From: an uncultured Muribaculaceae bacterium
GTDB taxonomy: Bacteria; Bacteroidota; Bacteroidia; Bacteroidales; Muribaculaceae
Assembly (NCBI GenBank): GCA_947644475.1
Contig: CANRZQ010000030.1
Coordinates: 1 to 15,484, forward strand
DNA length: 15,484 nt
Direction of reading: 5' to 3'
Both the position numbers and the translations under genes were made by a program. A model generated the notes under the pieces. The model did no database searches and was not told where the DNA came from. It saw only the letters and a list, made by a program, of their open reading frames with translations. Below, one piece after another: positions 1-6,388 of this stretch; the stretch's first letter is position 1; the number at the start of each line of letters is the position of its first letter.

Positions 1-1211
1 GGCACGAGGACGTTGTTGTTGAGATAGTTGGCCTTGATGTAGACGATAGGCTCATCGGCCTTCCATGCGTTCCAGTTGCCGCCGGCGAGGCGCACGAGGC
101 GAGGCATCACGTTAAGTTCGGCATATGCCACATCGGCGGGAAGATTCTCGTTGCGGGCAGGTCCTGTCTCGGAGTAGAGGCGGGAAATCACAGAGCCGTC
201 GGCGCTGGGCTCAAAATAGATTGTGACTTGGCGCATGCCTGTGGCACCCACACGGAATGCAAGGCCATTGCTGGGACCCTGAGCCGGATTGTTGTACGCA
301 TTGTCTTTTCCAAGCACCAGAGCGCCATCTGTACTTGCCACATAATATTTGCCGTTGTAGCGGAAACGGAAATATGAGTCACCTTTATATATATAGGTAT
401 ACGAATAAATGCCGTCGGCACCCATCTTCACGGGTTTTTCCACGTTCCAGTCGCCTGCGGGATCGCCGAAGATATAGAGTTCCTTAGGAACATTGATGTA
501 AAGCGAGGAATCGTCAACATTCATCGAAATCTCCACCTGGTCGAAACCGGTGCGGCTGAGCACGATGTTGCTGTTTGAGCCTTTTGACACAACAAGGTCG
601 GATCCGGCGTTGTGGTTGATTTTATTGTCGGCGTATCCCAGGCACCATTCCTTATGGTCGCGCACCACCTTGAATTGCAGGTTCTCGGTGTGGGAAATGG
701 CTCCGCGGAACACAAATTTGCCGTTTTCGTAATTGAGGCGGTAAGTATCATCGTCGAGATCCCAGTCGTTGAAATTTCCGACGAGAGTGTAGACGGCACC
801 GGAGTAAACCTCCTGATCCAGGCCGGATGTGCTATTTCCGTCCCATGTGTAGATGTAGCCGTCTTTGAAAGCGGGCTCGGCCGACTGTACTCGCGTGTCG
901 CCGATTGTGCGCGAGAAGATAATGTTGGTGAAAGCGCCACCTTTCAGGGGAGCGTCAGTCGAATAAATACGGTAGACATTGTCCTCACCGTCGACTTTCG
1001 TGCAGGAGAAGATGTTGTTGTCCTGCAATTGCAGGCTCCATCCGGGCCATACAGCATTGTCTTCTTTTGTGTCGGCCTTGTAAAGGTAGAGCGACGCGTC
1101 GGTCAGGGCATGCCCCTGCGGACGATAGTAGATTGTCCAGGCTGCGGAAGGCAGTACGCCTGTGAGCATAAGTCCGAGCAAGACAAGAAAATTAGTAATT
1201 TTTATTTTCAT
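1..1211 (-). CDS. Secreted protein with starch-binding-like modules (CBM26-like plus SusE/SusF-like), 3' end off the window
   Basis: This is an uninterrupted minus-strand frame of 403 codons plus two bases, with no stop before the left edge. The start MKIKITNFLVLLGLMLTG begins a signal peptide ending near residue 24 (PSAA/W), and there is no lipobox cysteine. Residues 25-130 resemble starch-binding module 26 (TIYYRPQG, then VWPGWSLQL, IIFSRT and YIYTWDG). Residues 136-235 (YTLVGNFNDWDLDDD, LQFKVVRDHKEW) and 241-345 (LYIFGDPAGDWN, YFRFRYNGKYYVAS) have the W- and F-rich beta-sandwich pattern of SusE/SusF starch-binding domains, and a further module starts near 355. The likely role is binding alpha-glucans or similar polysaccharides outside the cell. 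Lacking a lipid anchor, it differs from true SusE/F and could be the front of an enzyme or a sorted surface protein. The frame stays open upstream with in-frame ATGs in the 1246-1275 region, but only the ATG at 1211 puts the signal peptide at the N-terminus. No Shine-Dalgarno is visible. Module assignments come from pattern recognition. Confidence 0.75.
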   Translation of the reverse strand, partial: MKIKITNFLVLLGLMLTGVLPSAAWTIYYRPQGHALTDASLYLYKADTKEDNAVWPGWSLQLQDNNIFSCTKVDGEDNVYRIYSTDAPLKGGAFTNIIFSRTIGDTRVQSAEPAFKDGYIYTWDGNSTSGLDQEVYSGAVYTLVGNFNDWDLDDDTYRLNYENGKFVFRGAISHTENLQFKVVRDHKEWCLGYADNKINHNAGSDLVVSKGSNSNIVLSRTGFDQVEISMNVDDSSLYINVPKELYIFGDPAGDWNVEKPVKMGADGIYSYTYIYKGDSYFRFRYNGKYYVASTDGALVLGKDNAYNNPAQGPSNGLAFRVGATGMRQVTIYFEPSADGSVISRLYSETGPARNENLPADVAYAELNVMPRLVRLAGGNWNAWKADEPIVYIKANYLNNNVLV

Positions 1212-1245
1212 GATAAGGTAATTTGGTTTTTCTACAAGTGAAAGC

Positions 1246-1265
1246 ATAATGCGCTTGCGCATTAT
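1246..1265. promoter_or_regulatory. Perfect 9-bp inverted repeat in the leader of the SusE/F-like gene
   Basis: ATAATGCGC and GCGCATTAT are exact reverse complements separated by TT. The repeat lies 35 bases upstream of the minus-strand start at 1211. It could be an operator for a dimeric regulator or, if transcribed, a stem-loop in the 5' leader. It has no T tract, so it is not a standard terminator. Confidence 0.45.
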
Positions 1266-1291
1266 ATACATAGGAGAACGCAACAGCACGA

Positions 1292-1306
1292 CGGGCGTCA
1301 GGCCCG
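1292..1306 (-). promoter_or_regulatory. Small GC-rich hairpin in the same leader
   Basis: CGGGC, a five-base loop and GCCCG form a 5-bp stem (1292-1296 with 1302-1306). It sits between the 20-base palindrome at 1246-1265 and the larger hairpin at 1376-1410, inside the predicted 5' leader of the minus gene. Alone it could be chance; as one of three hairpins it suggests a structured leader. Confidence 0.25.
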
Positions 1307-1375
1307 GAATGCGGCGTGAAGGACAGCAGTAATTTGTTTTGTCTAAATCTAAATGAAAGTTCGAATGATATAATC

Positions 1376-1410
1376 GTCGGAGGCCTAATGCTATCGGCCT
1401 CAAAACCGAC
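1376..1410 (-). promoter_or_regulatory. Bulged stem-loop at the predicted 5' end of the SusE/F-like transcript
   Basis: GTCGG (1376-1380) pairs with CCGAC (1406-1410), and AGGCC (1381-1385) pairs with GGCCT (1396-1400). The loop is 10 bases and there is a five-base CAAAA bulge on one side. It lies immediately downstream of the candidate -7 box at 1413-1420 read on the minus strand, so it would form at the very start of the transcript. It could stabilise the mRNA or be a protein-binding site. It matches no riboswitch family I recognise. Confidence 0.35.
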
Positions 1411-1412
1411 TA

Positions 1413-1420
1413 CAAATTTA
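1413..1420 (-). promoter_or_regulatory. Candidate -7 element for the SusE/F-like gene
   Basis: Read on the minus strand this is TAAATTTG, an exact match to the Bacteroidetes -7 consensus TAnnTTTG. No good TTTG -33 box is present 19-21 bases upstream; that position is occupied by a C7 run at 1434-1440. The predicted leader would be about 195 bases. An isolated -7 match in AT-rich DNA can occur by chance. Confidence 0.35.
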
Positions 1421-1553
1421 CGAATAAAATCTACCCCCCCATTATTTAACAGATTTTAACTATATTTAACCGAATAATTATTCATTTCACGCGATTTCGC
1501 TAATCCGGGCCGGAAACAAATACTGCTTGAAAATTGTTGTGGTGAAAATGCGG

Positions 1554-1592
1554 GTTACACTGTGGCAACAGAAGTGTTACAAAATCGTTTGA
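1554..1592 (+). promoter_or_regulatory. Array of GTTACA-like direct repeats with exact 11-base period, candidate response-regulator binding site
   Basis: GTTACA (1554), GCAACA (1565), GTTACA (1576) and a weaker GTTTGA (1587) start exactly 11 bases apart. OmpR/PhoB-family regulators bind direct repeats with this one-helical-turn period (the E. coli pho box and the TTAACA-type PhoP box of Bacillus are examples). The array lies about 75 to 113 bases upstream of the response-regulator gene and just upstream of its candidate promoter, which fits autoregulation. The repeats are seen; the binding protein is inferred. Confidence 0.45.
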
Positions 1593-1599
1593 TTTAACC

Positions 1600-1630
1600 T
1601 TTATTAACAATAATTCAAACAATTATTTTG
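1600..1630 (+). promoter_or_regulatory. Weak candidate promoter of the two-component operon
   Basis: TTTA (1600-1603) is followed after 19 bases by TTATTTTG (1623-1630). Compared with TTTG-N19-TAnnTTTG there is one mismatch in each box. The spacing is right and the predicted leader is about 30 bases. TAATTTCG at 1631-1638 is an alternative -7 box but lacks a -33 partner. Confidence 0.3.
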
Positions 1631-1652
1631 TAATTTCGCACCGCATCAAACC

Positions 1653-1660
1653 AAAGGAGA
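1653..1660 (+). promoter_or_regulatory. Shine-Dalgarno of the response regulator
   Basis: AAAGGAGA ends six bases before the ATG at 1667. It is the only clear Shine-Dalgarno in the window; the other starts have AT-rich leaders without one, as is usual in Bacteroidetes. It fixes the start of the response regulator. Confidence 0.6.
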
Positions 1661-1666
1661 ATTATA

Positions 1667-2383
1667 ATGAACGCCAAAATATTAGTTGTCGACGACGAAG
1701 AATCATTGTGTGACATCCTGAAATTCAATCTTGAAAAAGAAGGATATTCCGTTGACTGTGCCTATTCGGCAGTCGATGCCTTGGAACTGGACCTTACAAA
1801 ATATCAACTGTTCATAGTGGATATTATGATGGAGGGTCTGAGCGGCTACGATTTCGTGCAGCGTTTGCGCGCGACTTCGTCAACTGAGCAGCATCCGATA
1901 ATTTTCTGCTCTGCGCTCAATGGCGAGGACGACAAGGTGACAGGGCTTAATATTGGAGGCGACGACTACATAACCAAACCGTTTGTCATCCCCGAAGTGC
2001 TCGCGCGCGTCCGCGCCGTGCTGCGCCGCTCGGCCTCGTACATGCCGAAAGCATTCCGCGACGGCAACGACCTCTCGACCTATCTTCCGGATGTGACATA
2101 CCGCACCATCCGCATCGACCAGAACGAGAAGGAGTGCTATATCGATGAGAAACCGGTGCCCCTGACCCGCACCGAATTTGAACTCATGCTGTTTTTCCTC
2201 ACGCACCGCAACCGCATTTACTCCCGCGAGGAAATAATCCAGTCGGTGTGGTCGTCGGACGTGTTTGTTTCGAACCGCACAATCGACACCAACATCACAC
2301 GCCTGCGCAAGAAACTCGGAGAATACGGCAACAACATCATAACCCGTCTCGGGTTCGGATATGGATTCAAGGAATCTGATTAA
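1667..2383 (+). CDS. OmpR/PhoB-family response regulator
   Basis: This 238-residue DNA-binding regulator of a two-component system is the usual length for its family. The receiver domain spans residues 1-120, with acidic pocket D9/D10, phospho-acceptor D52 (in FIVDIMMEG), S82 in the Thr/Ser switch position (FCSA where LTA is usual) and K104 (YITKPF). A winged-helix effector domain spans about 140-236, with LTRTEFELMLFFLTHRNRI, the recognition-helix region RTIDTNITRLRKKLGE and the wing GFGYGF. The start is supported by AAAGGAGA upstream. The kinase gene overlaps its last 23 bases, so the two are co-transcribed and probably translationally coupled. Direct repeats at 1554-1592 suggest autoregulation. 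The regulon is unknown. The sequence does not look like RprY as I remember it, so no symbol is given. Confidence 0.93.
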   Translation: MNAKILVVDDEESLCDILKFNLEKEGYSVDCAYSAVDALELDLTKYQLFIVDIMMEGLSGYDFVQRLRATSSTEQHPIIFCSALNGEDDKVTGLNIGGDDYITKPFVIPEVLARVRAVLRRSASYMPKAFRDGNDLSTYLPDVTYRTIRIDQNEKECYIDEKPVPLTRTEFELMLFFLTHRNRIYSREEIIQSVWSSDVFVSNRTIDTNITRLRKKLGEYGNNIITRLGFGYGFKESD

Positions 2384-3842
2384 AAACAGGCGTATCAGTT
2401 ATCAATGGCGCCTGTTCATCCCCATGGCGCTCACGCTCTGGATCACTATCATAGGTATGGCATGGTTTCAAGTGTCGCGCGTCGAGGAGACACGCAAGCA
2501 GATGGCCATCGACCAGCTCAAAAGCATAGCCGGACGTATCGTCGAGGCTTTCGAGACAAATATCGACCCCGAGCCGTTCATGGACTTCATGAACCGGTTC
2601 TACGCGCGCGCCCACGACTATGACGAACTGTCGATTGTGATACGCGACACGGCCACAAACAAAGTAATCTCCCGGCGCGGGCCCGTGATACTCTTCCACC
2701 CCTCGCAACTCGAAGGGCGCAAGGGCGTGATACACATCAACAACAGCACCGACGGCACCCCGATGGACTGCCTCTACTACTCGGCTTTCACGCCGCAGCA
2801 GGAGGAAGTGGTGTATGTTTTTCTGCCTTACACCAAGAAACTTGCCGAGACGATAAGCCAGAAGGCGCGCAACATGTGGTTCATATTTATAATAGTGGGT
2901 CTCGTAGCCACTATCCTCACATATATATCGAGCCTGTATGTAGGCCGCAACATCCGCCTGCTCGGCGACTTTGCCCGCGCAGCATCCGACCCCTCCTCCG
3001 AAGGCCTCAATCTCGACAGCGACAGTTTCCCACACGATGAACTCGGCGACATTTCCCGGCAAATCGTGAAGATATATGCCCAACGCCTTTCGGAAATGAA
3101 CCGGCGCGAGCGCGAGCACCGCGTGGCCCTGCATGCCATCGAGGAAAAGTCGAGGATAAAGCGCGACCTCACCTCGAATATCAATCACGAACTCAAAACG
3201 CCCATCGGAATCATCAAGGGCTATGTCGACACTATAATCGACACGCCCGACATGGACAGCGAGACACGCGACCGATTCATGCACAAGACGCAGGAGAACG
3301 TCAACCGCCTCATCGCCCTTATCTCCGACATCACGGCCATTACGAAACTCGACAACGGGGAAAAACTGATAAACGTAACCGACGTCAATTTCCACGACCT
3401 TATCTTCACGCTTTCCAATGATTTTGAGGAGTCGAACCTTTTCGAGGGCAAGATGACATTCTCATTCGATGTTCCGCTCAACTGCGAGGTGTTTGCCAAC
3501 GAGGCCCTTCTCACCGGCGTGATCTCGAATCTTACCCGAAATGCCATGCTTTACTCACAAGGCACGGAGTGTGTGCTCGAATATATCGACGAGGACGAGG
3601 ATTTCTACCGTTTCCGTTTCTACGACAACGGCATCGGCGTGCCGCCCGAGCATCTTCCTCACCTGTTCGACCGCTTCTACCGCGTGAATGCCGGACGCGC
3701 CCGCAATGCCGGCGGCACGGGCCTTGGCCTCGCCATCGTGAAAGTGACCATCGAATCGTTTTCCGGAACCATCGAGGTTGACAACCGGCAGCCCTCGGGC
3801 CTGCAATTCACCTTCACCCTGCCCAAATACAAAAAGACATAA
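2361..3842 (+). CDS. Membrane sensor histidine kinase, partner of the upstream response regulator
   Basis: This 493-residue inner-membrane kinase autophosphorylates on a histidine and passes phosphate to the regulator at 1667-2383. TM1 is about residues 17-37, a periplasmic sensor region of about 134 residues follows (38-171), and TM2 is about 172-193. A HAMP-like linker (194-247) contains DELGDI. The HisKA H-box is NINHELKTPIG with H276. The HATPase_c domain has an N-box around N390/N394 (ISNLTRNAMLYS), G1 DNGIG at 422-426, F-box LFDRFYR near 435-441 and G2 GGTGLGLAIV at 451-460. All catalytic boxes are intact. The sensor region matches no ligand-binding family I recognise. The ATG at 2361 gives a normal N-terminus before TM1 and a 23-base overlap; no Shine-Dalgarno is visible. 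The gene ends three bases before a strong terminator. Confidence 0.93.
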   Translation: MDSRNLIKNRRISYQWRLFIPMALTLWITIIGMAWFQVSRVEETRKQMAIDQLKSIAGRIVEAFETNIDPEPFMDFMNRFYARAHDYDELSIVIRDTATNKVISRRGPVILFHPSQLEGRKGVIHINNSTDGTPMDCLYYSAFTPQQEEVVYVFLPYTKKLAETISQKARNMWFIFIIVGLVATILTYISSLYVGRNIRLLGDFARAASDPSSEGLNLDSDSFPHDELGDISRQIVKIYAQRLSEMNRREREHRVALHAIEEKSRIKRDLTSNINHELKTPIGIIKGYVDTIIDTPDMDSETRDRFMHKTQENVNRLIALISDITAITKLDNGEKLINVTDVNFHDLIFTLSNDFEESNLFEGKMTFSFDVPLNCEVFANEALLTGVISNLTRNAMLYSQGTECVLEYIDEDEDFYRFRFYDNGIGVPPEHLPHLFDRFYRVNAGRARNAGGTGLGLAIVKVTIESFSGTIEVDNRQPSGLQFTFTLPKYKKT

Positions 3843-3844
3843 GC

Positions 3845-3871
3845 AAAGAGCGCGTATCGCGCTCTTTTTTT
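3845..3871 (+). terminator. Intrinsic terminator of the two-component operon
   Basis: AAAGAGCGCG (3845-3854), loop TAT and CGCGCTCTTT (3858-3867) form a perfect 10-bp stem followed by more T. It starts two bases after the kinase stop codon and marks the 3' end of the operon. Confidence 0.9.
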
Positions 3872-4014
3872 AACCACAAATTTCACGGATTTCACGGATT
3901 TCACAAATTTATTTTTCTCTCCTGTTTCTCCTGTTCTCCTGTCTTTTTAACCACAAATTAACCACAAATTTCACGAATTATTTATTTTCTCCTGTCCCTC
4001 CTGTTCTCCTGTCT
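3870..4014. repeat. Two copies of a composite intergenic repeat (TTAACCACAAATTTCACG part plus CTCCTGT part)
   Basis: Copy 1 (3870-3944) starts TTAACCACAAATTTCACGG, carries tandem nonamers TTTCACGGA, TTTCACGGA, TTTCACAAA (3881-3907), and ends with three CTCCTGT units (3919-3943). Copy 2 (3947-4014) starts with a duplicated TTAACCACAAA (3947 and 3958), continues TTTCACGAATT, and ends with three CTCCTGT units at 3989, 3998 and 4006. Neither copy codes for a plausible protein. From memory, CCACNGATTTCACNGATT-like and CTCCTGTTCTCCTGT-like strings recur between genes in many environmental and gut bacteria, which suggests a dispersed repeat family. That was not checked here. Confidence 0.7.
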
Positions 4015-4031
4015 GAAAAATAATTTCAGAC
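4011..4031. repeat. Short inverted repeat at the end of the composite repeat
   Basis: GTCTGAAA (4011-4018) and TTTCAGAC (4024-4031) are perfect reverse complements around loop AATAA. The left arm overlaps the last CTCCTGTCT unit of copy 2, so it may mark the edge of that repeat. It is low in GC and has no T tract. Confidence 0.4.
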
Positions 4032-4039
4032 AAAGATAT

Positions 4040-4080
4040 GGCAAACCGGCCGACTGCAATCACACAGCCGGCCGGTTGCC
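4040..4080. terminator. Strong GC-rich hairpin between convergent genes, possible bidirectional terminator
   Basis: GGCAAACCGGCCGACTG (4040-4056) pairs with CAGCCGGCCGGTTGCC (4065-4080) apart from one bulged A and one A-C mismatch, around an eight-base loop. It lies 31 bases past the stop of the minus-strand gene at 4111-6108 and between it and the converging two-component operon. A T-rich run (TTTATT) follows on the plus side, while the minus side has only ATATCTTTG. It is therefore a fair terminator on either strand rather than a perfect one. Confidence 0.6.
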
Positions 4081-4092
4081 TTTATTCATCTA

Positions 4093-4119
4093 TTTTAATA
4101 CCGGATTCTTTTAATACCG
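4093..4119. repeat. Eleven-base direct repeat spanning a stop codon
   Basis: TTTTAATACCG occurs at 4093-4103 and again at 4109-4119, with period 16. The second copy contains the stop codon of the minus-strand gene (4111-4113), so the last codons and stop were duplicated just downstream. The likely cause is a small replication-slippage duplication. Confidence 0.6.
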
Positions 4120-6108
4120 TATTTTTGTGGCTTTGTCGCCTGTGACCCGAATCACTACCTGACCGCGGGCGGGTGCGGCAAGCGTGCGGCCTTGCAGGTC
4201 GAAGTAGCGGACGTTGGCGTCGGCATCAACAGCCACCGAGCCTATCGACAGCGACGAGTCGACAAGATAGGTCAGGGTTGTGGCATTACTGAACCTGTCG
4301 TCTGACAAGGCATTGCCGAGGGTGAAGGCACGACGCGGAAGAGTGATGGTGTATGTTCCGTCGGCTGTGACGGGCTCGCTTAGGCGGATGCCTATCTCAT
4401 TTCCCGACATGGTGCTTGAATCATAGAAGAATGTGCATGCTGCCACGGCGTTGCCGGAAGCGTCGAGCACGGAGATGCCGGCGAGCACTTCGTTATTGCG
4501 GTAAGCATTGGCCACGTTGTCGAAGGTAAGGACTATTTCGTCAAGTTGGCCTACGGCAACATTTTCCTCGGGATCGGAATATATCACTTCGGGCTCGTAA
4601 GGTATCACGCCGGAGCCGTCGACAATGTAGGCGAAGCGGTATTCGGGGAAATCCTCGTCGGTCATGCCGTCGTAGAAAAGATTCTCCTCACACACGAGGA
4701 TATATTCACCGGCTTCGGTGACGGGTGTGTCGAGTTCCACATCGGCATCCCATGTGCGGGCGCCATAGCGCACCTTGGCAGAGGAAACCTCCTCGCCGGA
4801 AGCCTTGGAGATGAGACGGGCCTTGAAGTTGCCGTTGACTTCGACAAACTGTATGTCGTCGAAAGTGACAGTGAAGGCAGTAAGGGCCGACACCTCGCCT
4901 TGGGCAGGCTTAATAGAGACGCCCTTGTTTTCAATGGGCTTGAATGGCTCGACTGTATAGGAGAGCGAGAATGAGCGGTTGTAGCGAGTCTCGTCGGTGC
5001 CTTCGAGGATAATATTGCGGGCGGGCACCTCAACGGTGTATTCTCCGGCCTCGGTGATGGCTTCCGACAACGTGAGCACCATGATGTGAGCCTCCGAGCC
5101 GCGGGCGACAGAACCGGTGGCAACCTGGTCGCCGGCAGCATTTTTAGCCACAATCGGACCCTTGGGGTCGTGGTAGGCGGGCGAGATGGGGTAGGTGTCG
5201 TAATCGATATCGAAGGTAAGTTCGATTTTGTCGAGTTTGGAAACCGTCGCGCCGGAAACGGGAGTTGCCGTGACATATTCGGGTTCCTCTATGACGCCGG
5301 AGCCGGAGCCGTCGAGGATATAGGCAAACTTATATTCGGGATTCTCATCGTCGTAGACATCAGAAAATGCGCCGGCGGGCACGACAAGAGTGTAACGTCC
5401 GGCCGCCGTGATAGGCTCGGCAAACTCCACATAGCCGTCGTAGAGGCCGCTGCCGCCTTTGCCCGGAGCAGAAGCCACAACCTCACCGGTGGCGTCATTG
5501 ACAAACGTAATCAATTTCGTAGGATTGCCGTCGACGAGGAAGAGGTCGAATTCAAAGTCGAAATGCTGCAACACGCCATAAGTGCCCTGCGCGGGCTTCA
5601 CGCCCACATCGTCGTACTCATAAGGCTTAAACTCGCCCGGATCCACAGGGTCGACGGGCGTGTCGCCGCCCTGCTCGCCCTCGATATAGTAGGCGAATTT
5701 GTATTCGGGGCAGTCGTCGTCGGTAAGGAGGTCGTAGAAAGCGCCCTCGGGCACGATGAGAGTATAAGAGCCGGGCTCGGTGATGCGGCTGTCGAGCGAC
5801 ACAGAGCCGTCGGCAGTAGAGCCCGACAGGGCGTCGGCCGGACGTCCCGATGCCACGACTTGGCCGGTGGCGTCGCTGACAAGCGTGATGGTTTTCGTGT
5901 AGTTGTAGTCAGCGCCCCATGAAAAATCATGGAACCAGAAGTTGAACGACAAAAGTTCGGTCACCGCCCCCTGCTTGGGGTCGACCGTAACGTCGGAGTA
6001 CTCATAGGCCTTGAAGCCGGCCGGCGCTTCCGAACGGGCCACCGACGGCAGAGCCAAAGCGACGACGGCCACGACAACGTTCAAAAGCGATGTGTAAAGT
6101 TTTTTCAT
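4111..6108 (-). CDS. Secreted five-module Ig-like repeat protein with sorting-like C-terminal tail
   Basis: This 665-residue exported protein starts MKKLYTSLLNVVVAVVALAL, a signal peptide ending about residue 24-27. An in-frame TTG two codons upstream is not needed. Two module types alternate. Type A (residues 32-143, 160-267, 389-498) starts FKxYEY or FKPIEN, then V-x-P-x-QG, and ends PEYxFAYxxDG. Type B (274-386, 503-616) starts EPEYV or EPEVI, then SxP, LDxIxLTFD, and ends LSYTV or LTYLV. Both contain EAGxYTxxVP-like strands typical of bacterial Ig-like beta sandwiches. Linkers are short and acidic or proline-rich (residues 144-159). The tail 617-665 has VRYFDLQGRTLAAPARGQ and ends KIRY, resembling degenerate type A sorting tails of Bacteroidales. 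It is probably surface-attached or secreted. It has no catalytic motif, and its ligand is unknown. A consensus promoter lies at 6164-6194. Confidence 0.85.
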   Translation of the reverse strand: MKKLYTSLLNVVVAVVALALPSVARSEAPAGFKAYEYSDVTVDPKQGAVTELLSFNFWFHDFSWGADYNYTKTITLVSDATGQVVASGRPADALSGSTADGSVSLDSRITEPGSYTLIVPEGAFYDLLTDDDCPEYKFAYYIEGEQGGDTPVDPVDPGEFKPYEYDDVGVKPAQGTYGVLQHFDFEFDLFLVDGNPTKLITFVNDATGEVVASAPGKGGSGLYDGYVEFAEPITAAGRYTLVVPAGAFSDVYDDENPEYKFAYILDGSGSGVIEEPEYVTATPVSGATVSKLDKIELTFDIDYDTYPISPAYHDPKGPIVAKNAAGDQVATGSVARGSEAHIMVLTLSEAITEAGEYTVEVPARNIILEGTDETRYNRSFSLSYTVEPFKPIENKGVSIKPAQGEVSALTAFTVTFDDIQFVEVNGNFKARLISKASGEEVSSAKVRYGARTWDADVELDTPVTEAGEYILVCEENLFYDGMTDEDFPEYRFAYIVDGSGVIPYEPEVIYSDPEENVAVGQLDEIVLTFDNVANAYRNNEVLAGISVLDASGNAVAACTFFYDSSTMSGNEIGIRLSEPVTADGTYTITLPRRAFTLGNALSDDRFSNATTLTYLVDSSLSIGSVAVDADANVRYFDLQGRTLAAPARGQVVIRVTGDKATKIRY

Positions 6109-6163
6109 AAGCAATAGTTGATTTTTCTATTATTGATGACAAAAAATTATACTTAAATTTGCG

Positions 6164-6194
6164 CAAAATTACACACAAAATTTAATTTCACAAA
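6164..6194 (-). promoter_or_regulatory. Consensus Bacteroidetes promoter of the Ig-like repeat gene
   Basis: On the minus strand TTTG (6194-6191), 19 bases and TAATTTTG (6171-6164) match the TTTG-N19-TAnnTTTG consensus exactly. The predicted start of transcription is near 6157, giving a leader of about 50 AT-rich bases before the ATG at 6108. Confidence 0.7.
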
Positions 6195-6324
6195 CATTTT
6201 TCCAATTATTTTCGCAATATAACATCATTTTGCCCATATACACAACAACAAGTATGTAATATACACACTTTTTAAGCATATTTTGCAATTTTGATATTTT
6301 TTGTCACAATTATCATACAAAAAC

Positions 6325-6355
6325 ATTGAAATTAATTCATTTTGTTATAATTTTG
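6325..6355 (+). promoter_or_regulatory. Near-consensus promoter of the 1503-residue protein gene
   Basis: ATTG (6325-6328), 19 bases and TAATTTTG (6348-6355) differ from TTTG-N19-TAnnTTTG by one base. Transcription would start near 6361, about 28 bases before the ATG at 6389. This also argues against translation starting at the in-frame TTG at 6326, which lies inside the -33 box. The -7 box is identical in sequence to that of the divergent gene. Confidence 0.65.
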
Positions 6356-6388
6356 CAACCAATCATCATTTCTCATTACTTACTTCAA

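Noticed and set aside
612..1241. A 209-codon plus-strand frame opposite the SusE/F-like gene
   Set aside because: The minus frame is open across the whole region with signal peptide and module motifs. The plus frame is an antisense shadow without recognisable motifs.
2367..3395. A 342-codon minus-strand frame opposite the histidine kinase
   Set aside because: It is a shadow of the kinase, whose catalytic boxes are all intact on the plus strand.
3870..4014. CRISPR array
   Set aside because: The repeats are short, contiguous or irregularly spaced and lack unique spacers; no cas gene is present.
5086..5922. A 278-codon plus-strand frame opposite the Ig-like repeat gene
   Set aside because: It is a mirror of the repeated modules on the minus strand, with no signal peptide or known motif.
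6109..6114. TTG start two codons before the Ig-like repeat protein
   Set aside because: ATG 6108 is the ordinary start of a signal peptide (MKKLYTS) and fits the predicted leader.
6164..6355. Invertible promoter between the divergent genes
   Set aside because: CAAAATTA and TAATTTTG are inverted copies only because each is a -7 box. The match is too short for a recombinase site, and each gene has its own complete promoter.
6326..6388. Upstream in-frame extension of the 1503-residue protein starting at TTG 6326
   Set aside because: The TTG lies in the -33 promoter box and the extension puts 21 residues before a perfect signal peptide. ATG 6389 is the better start.
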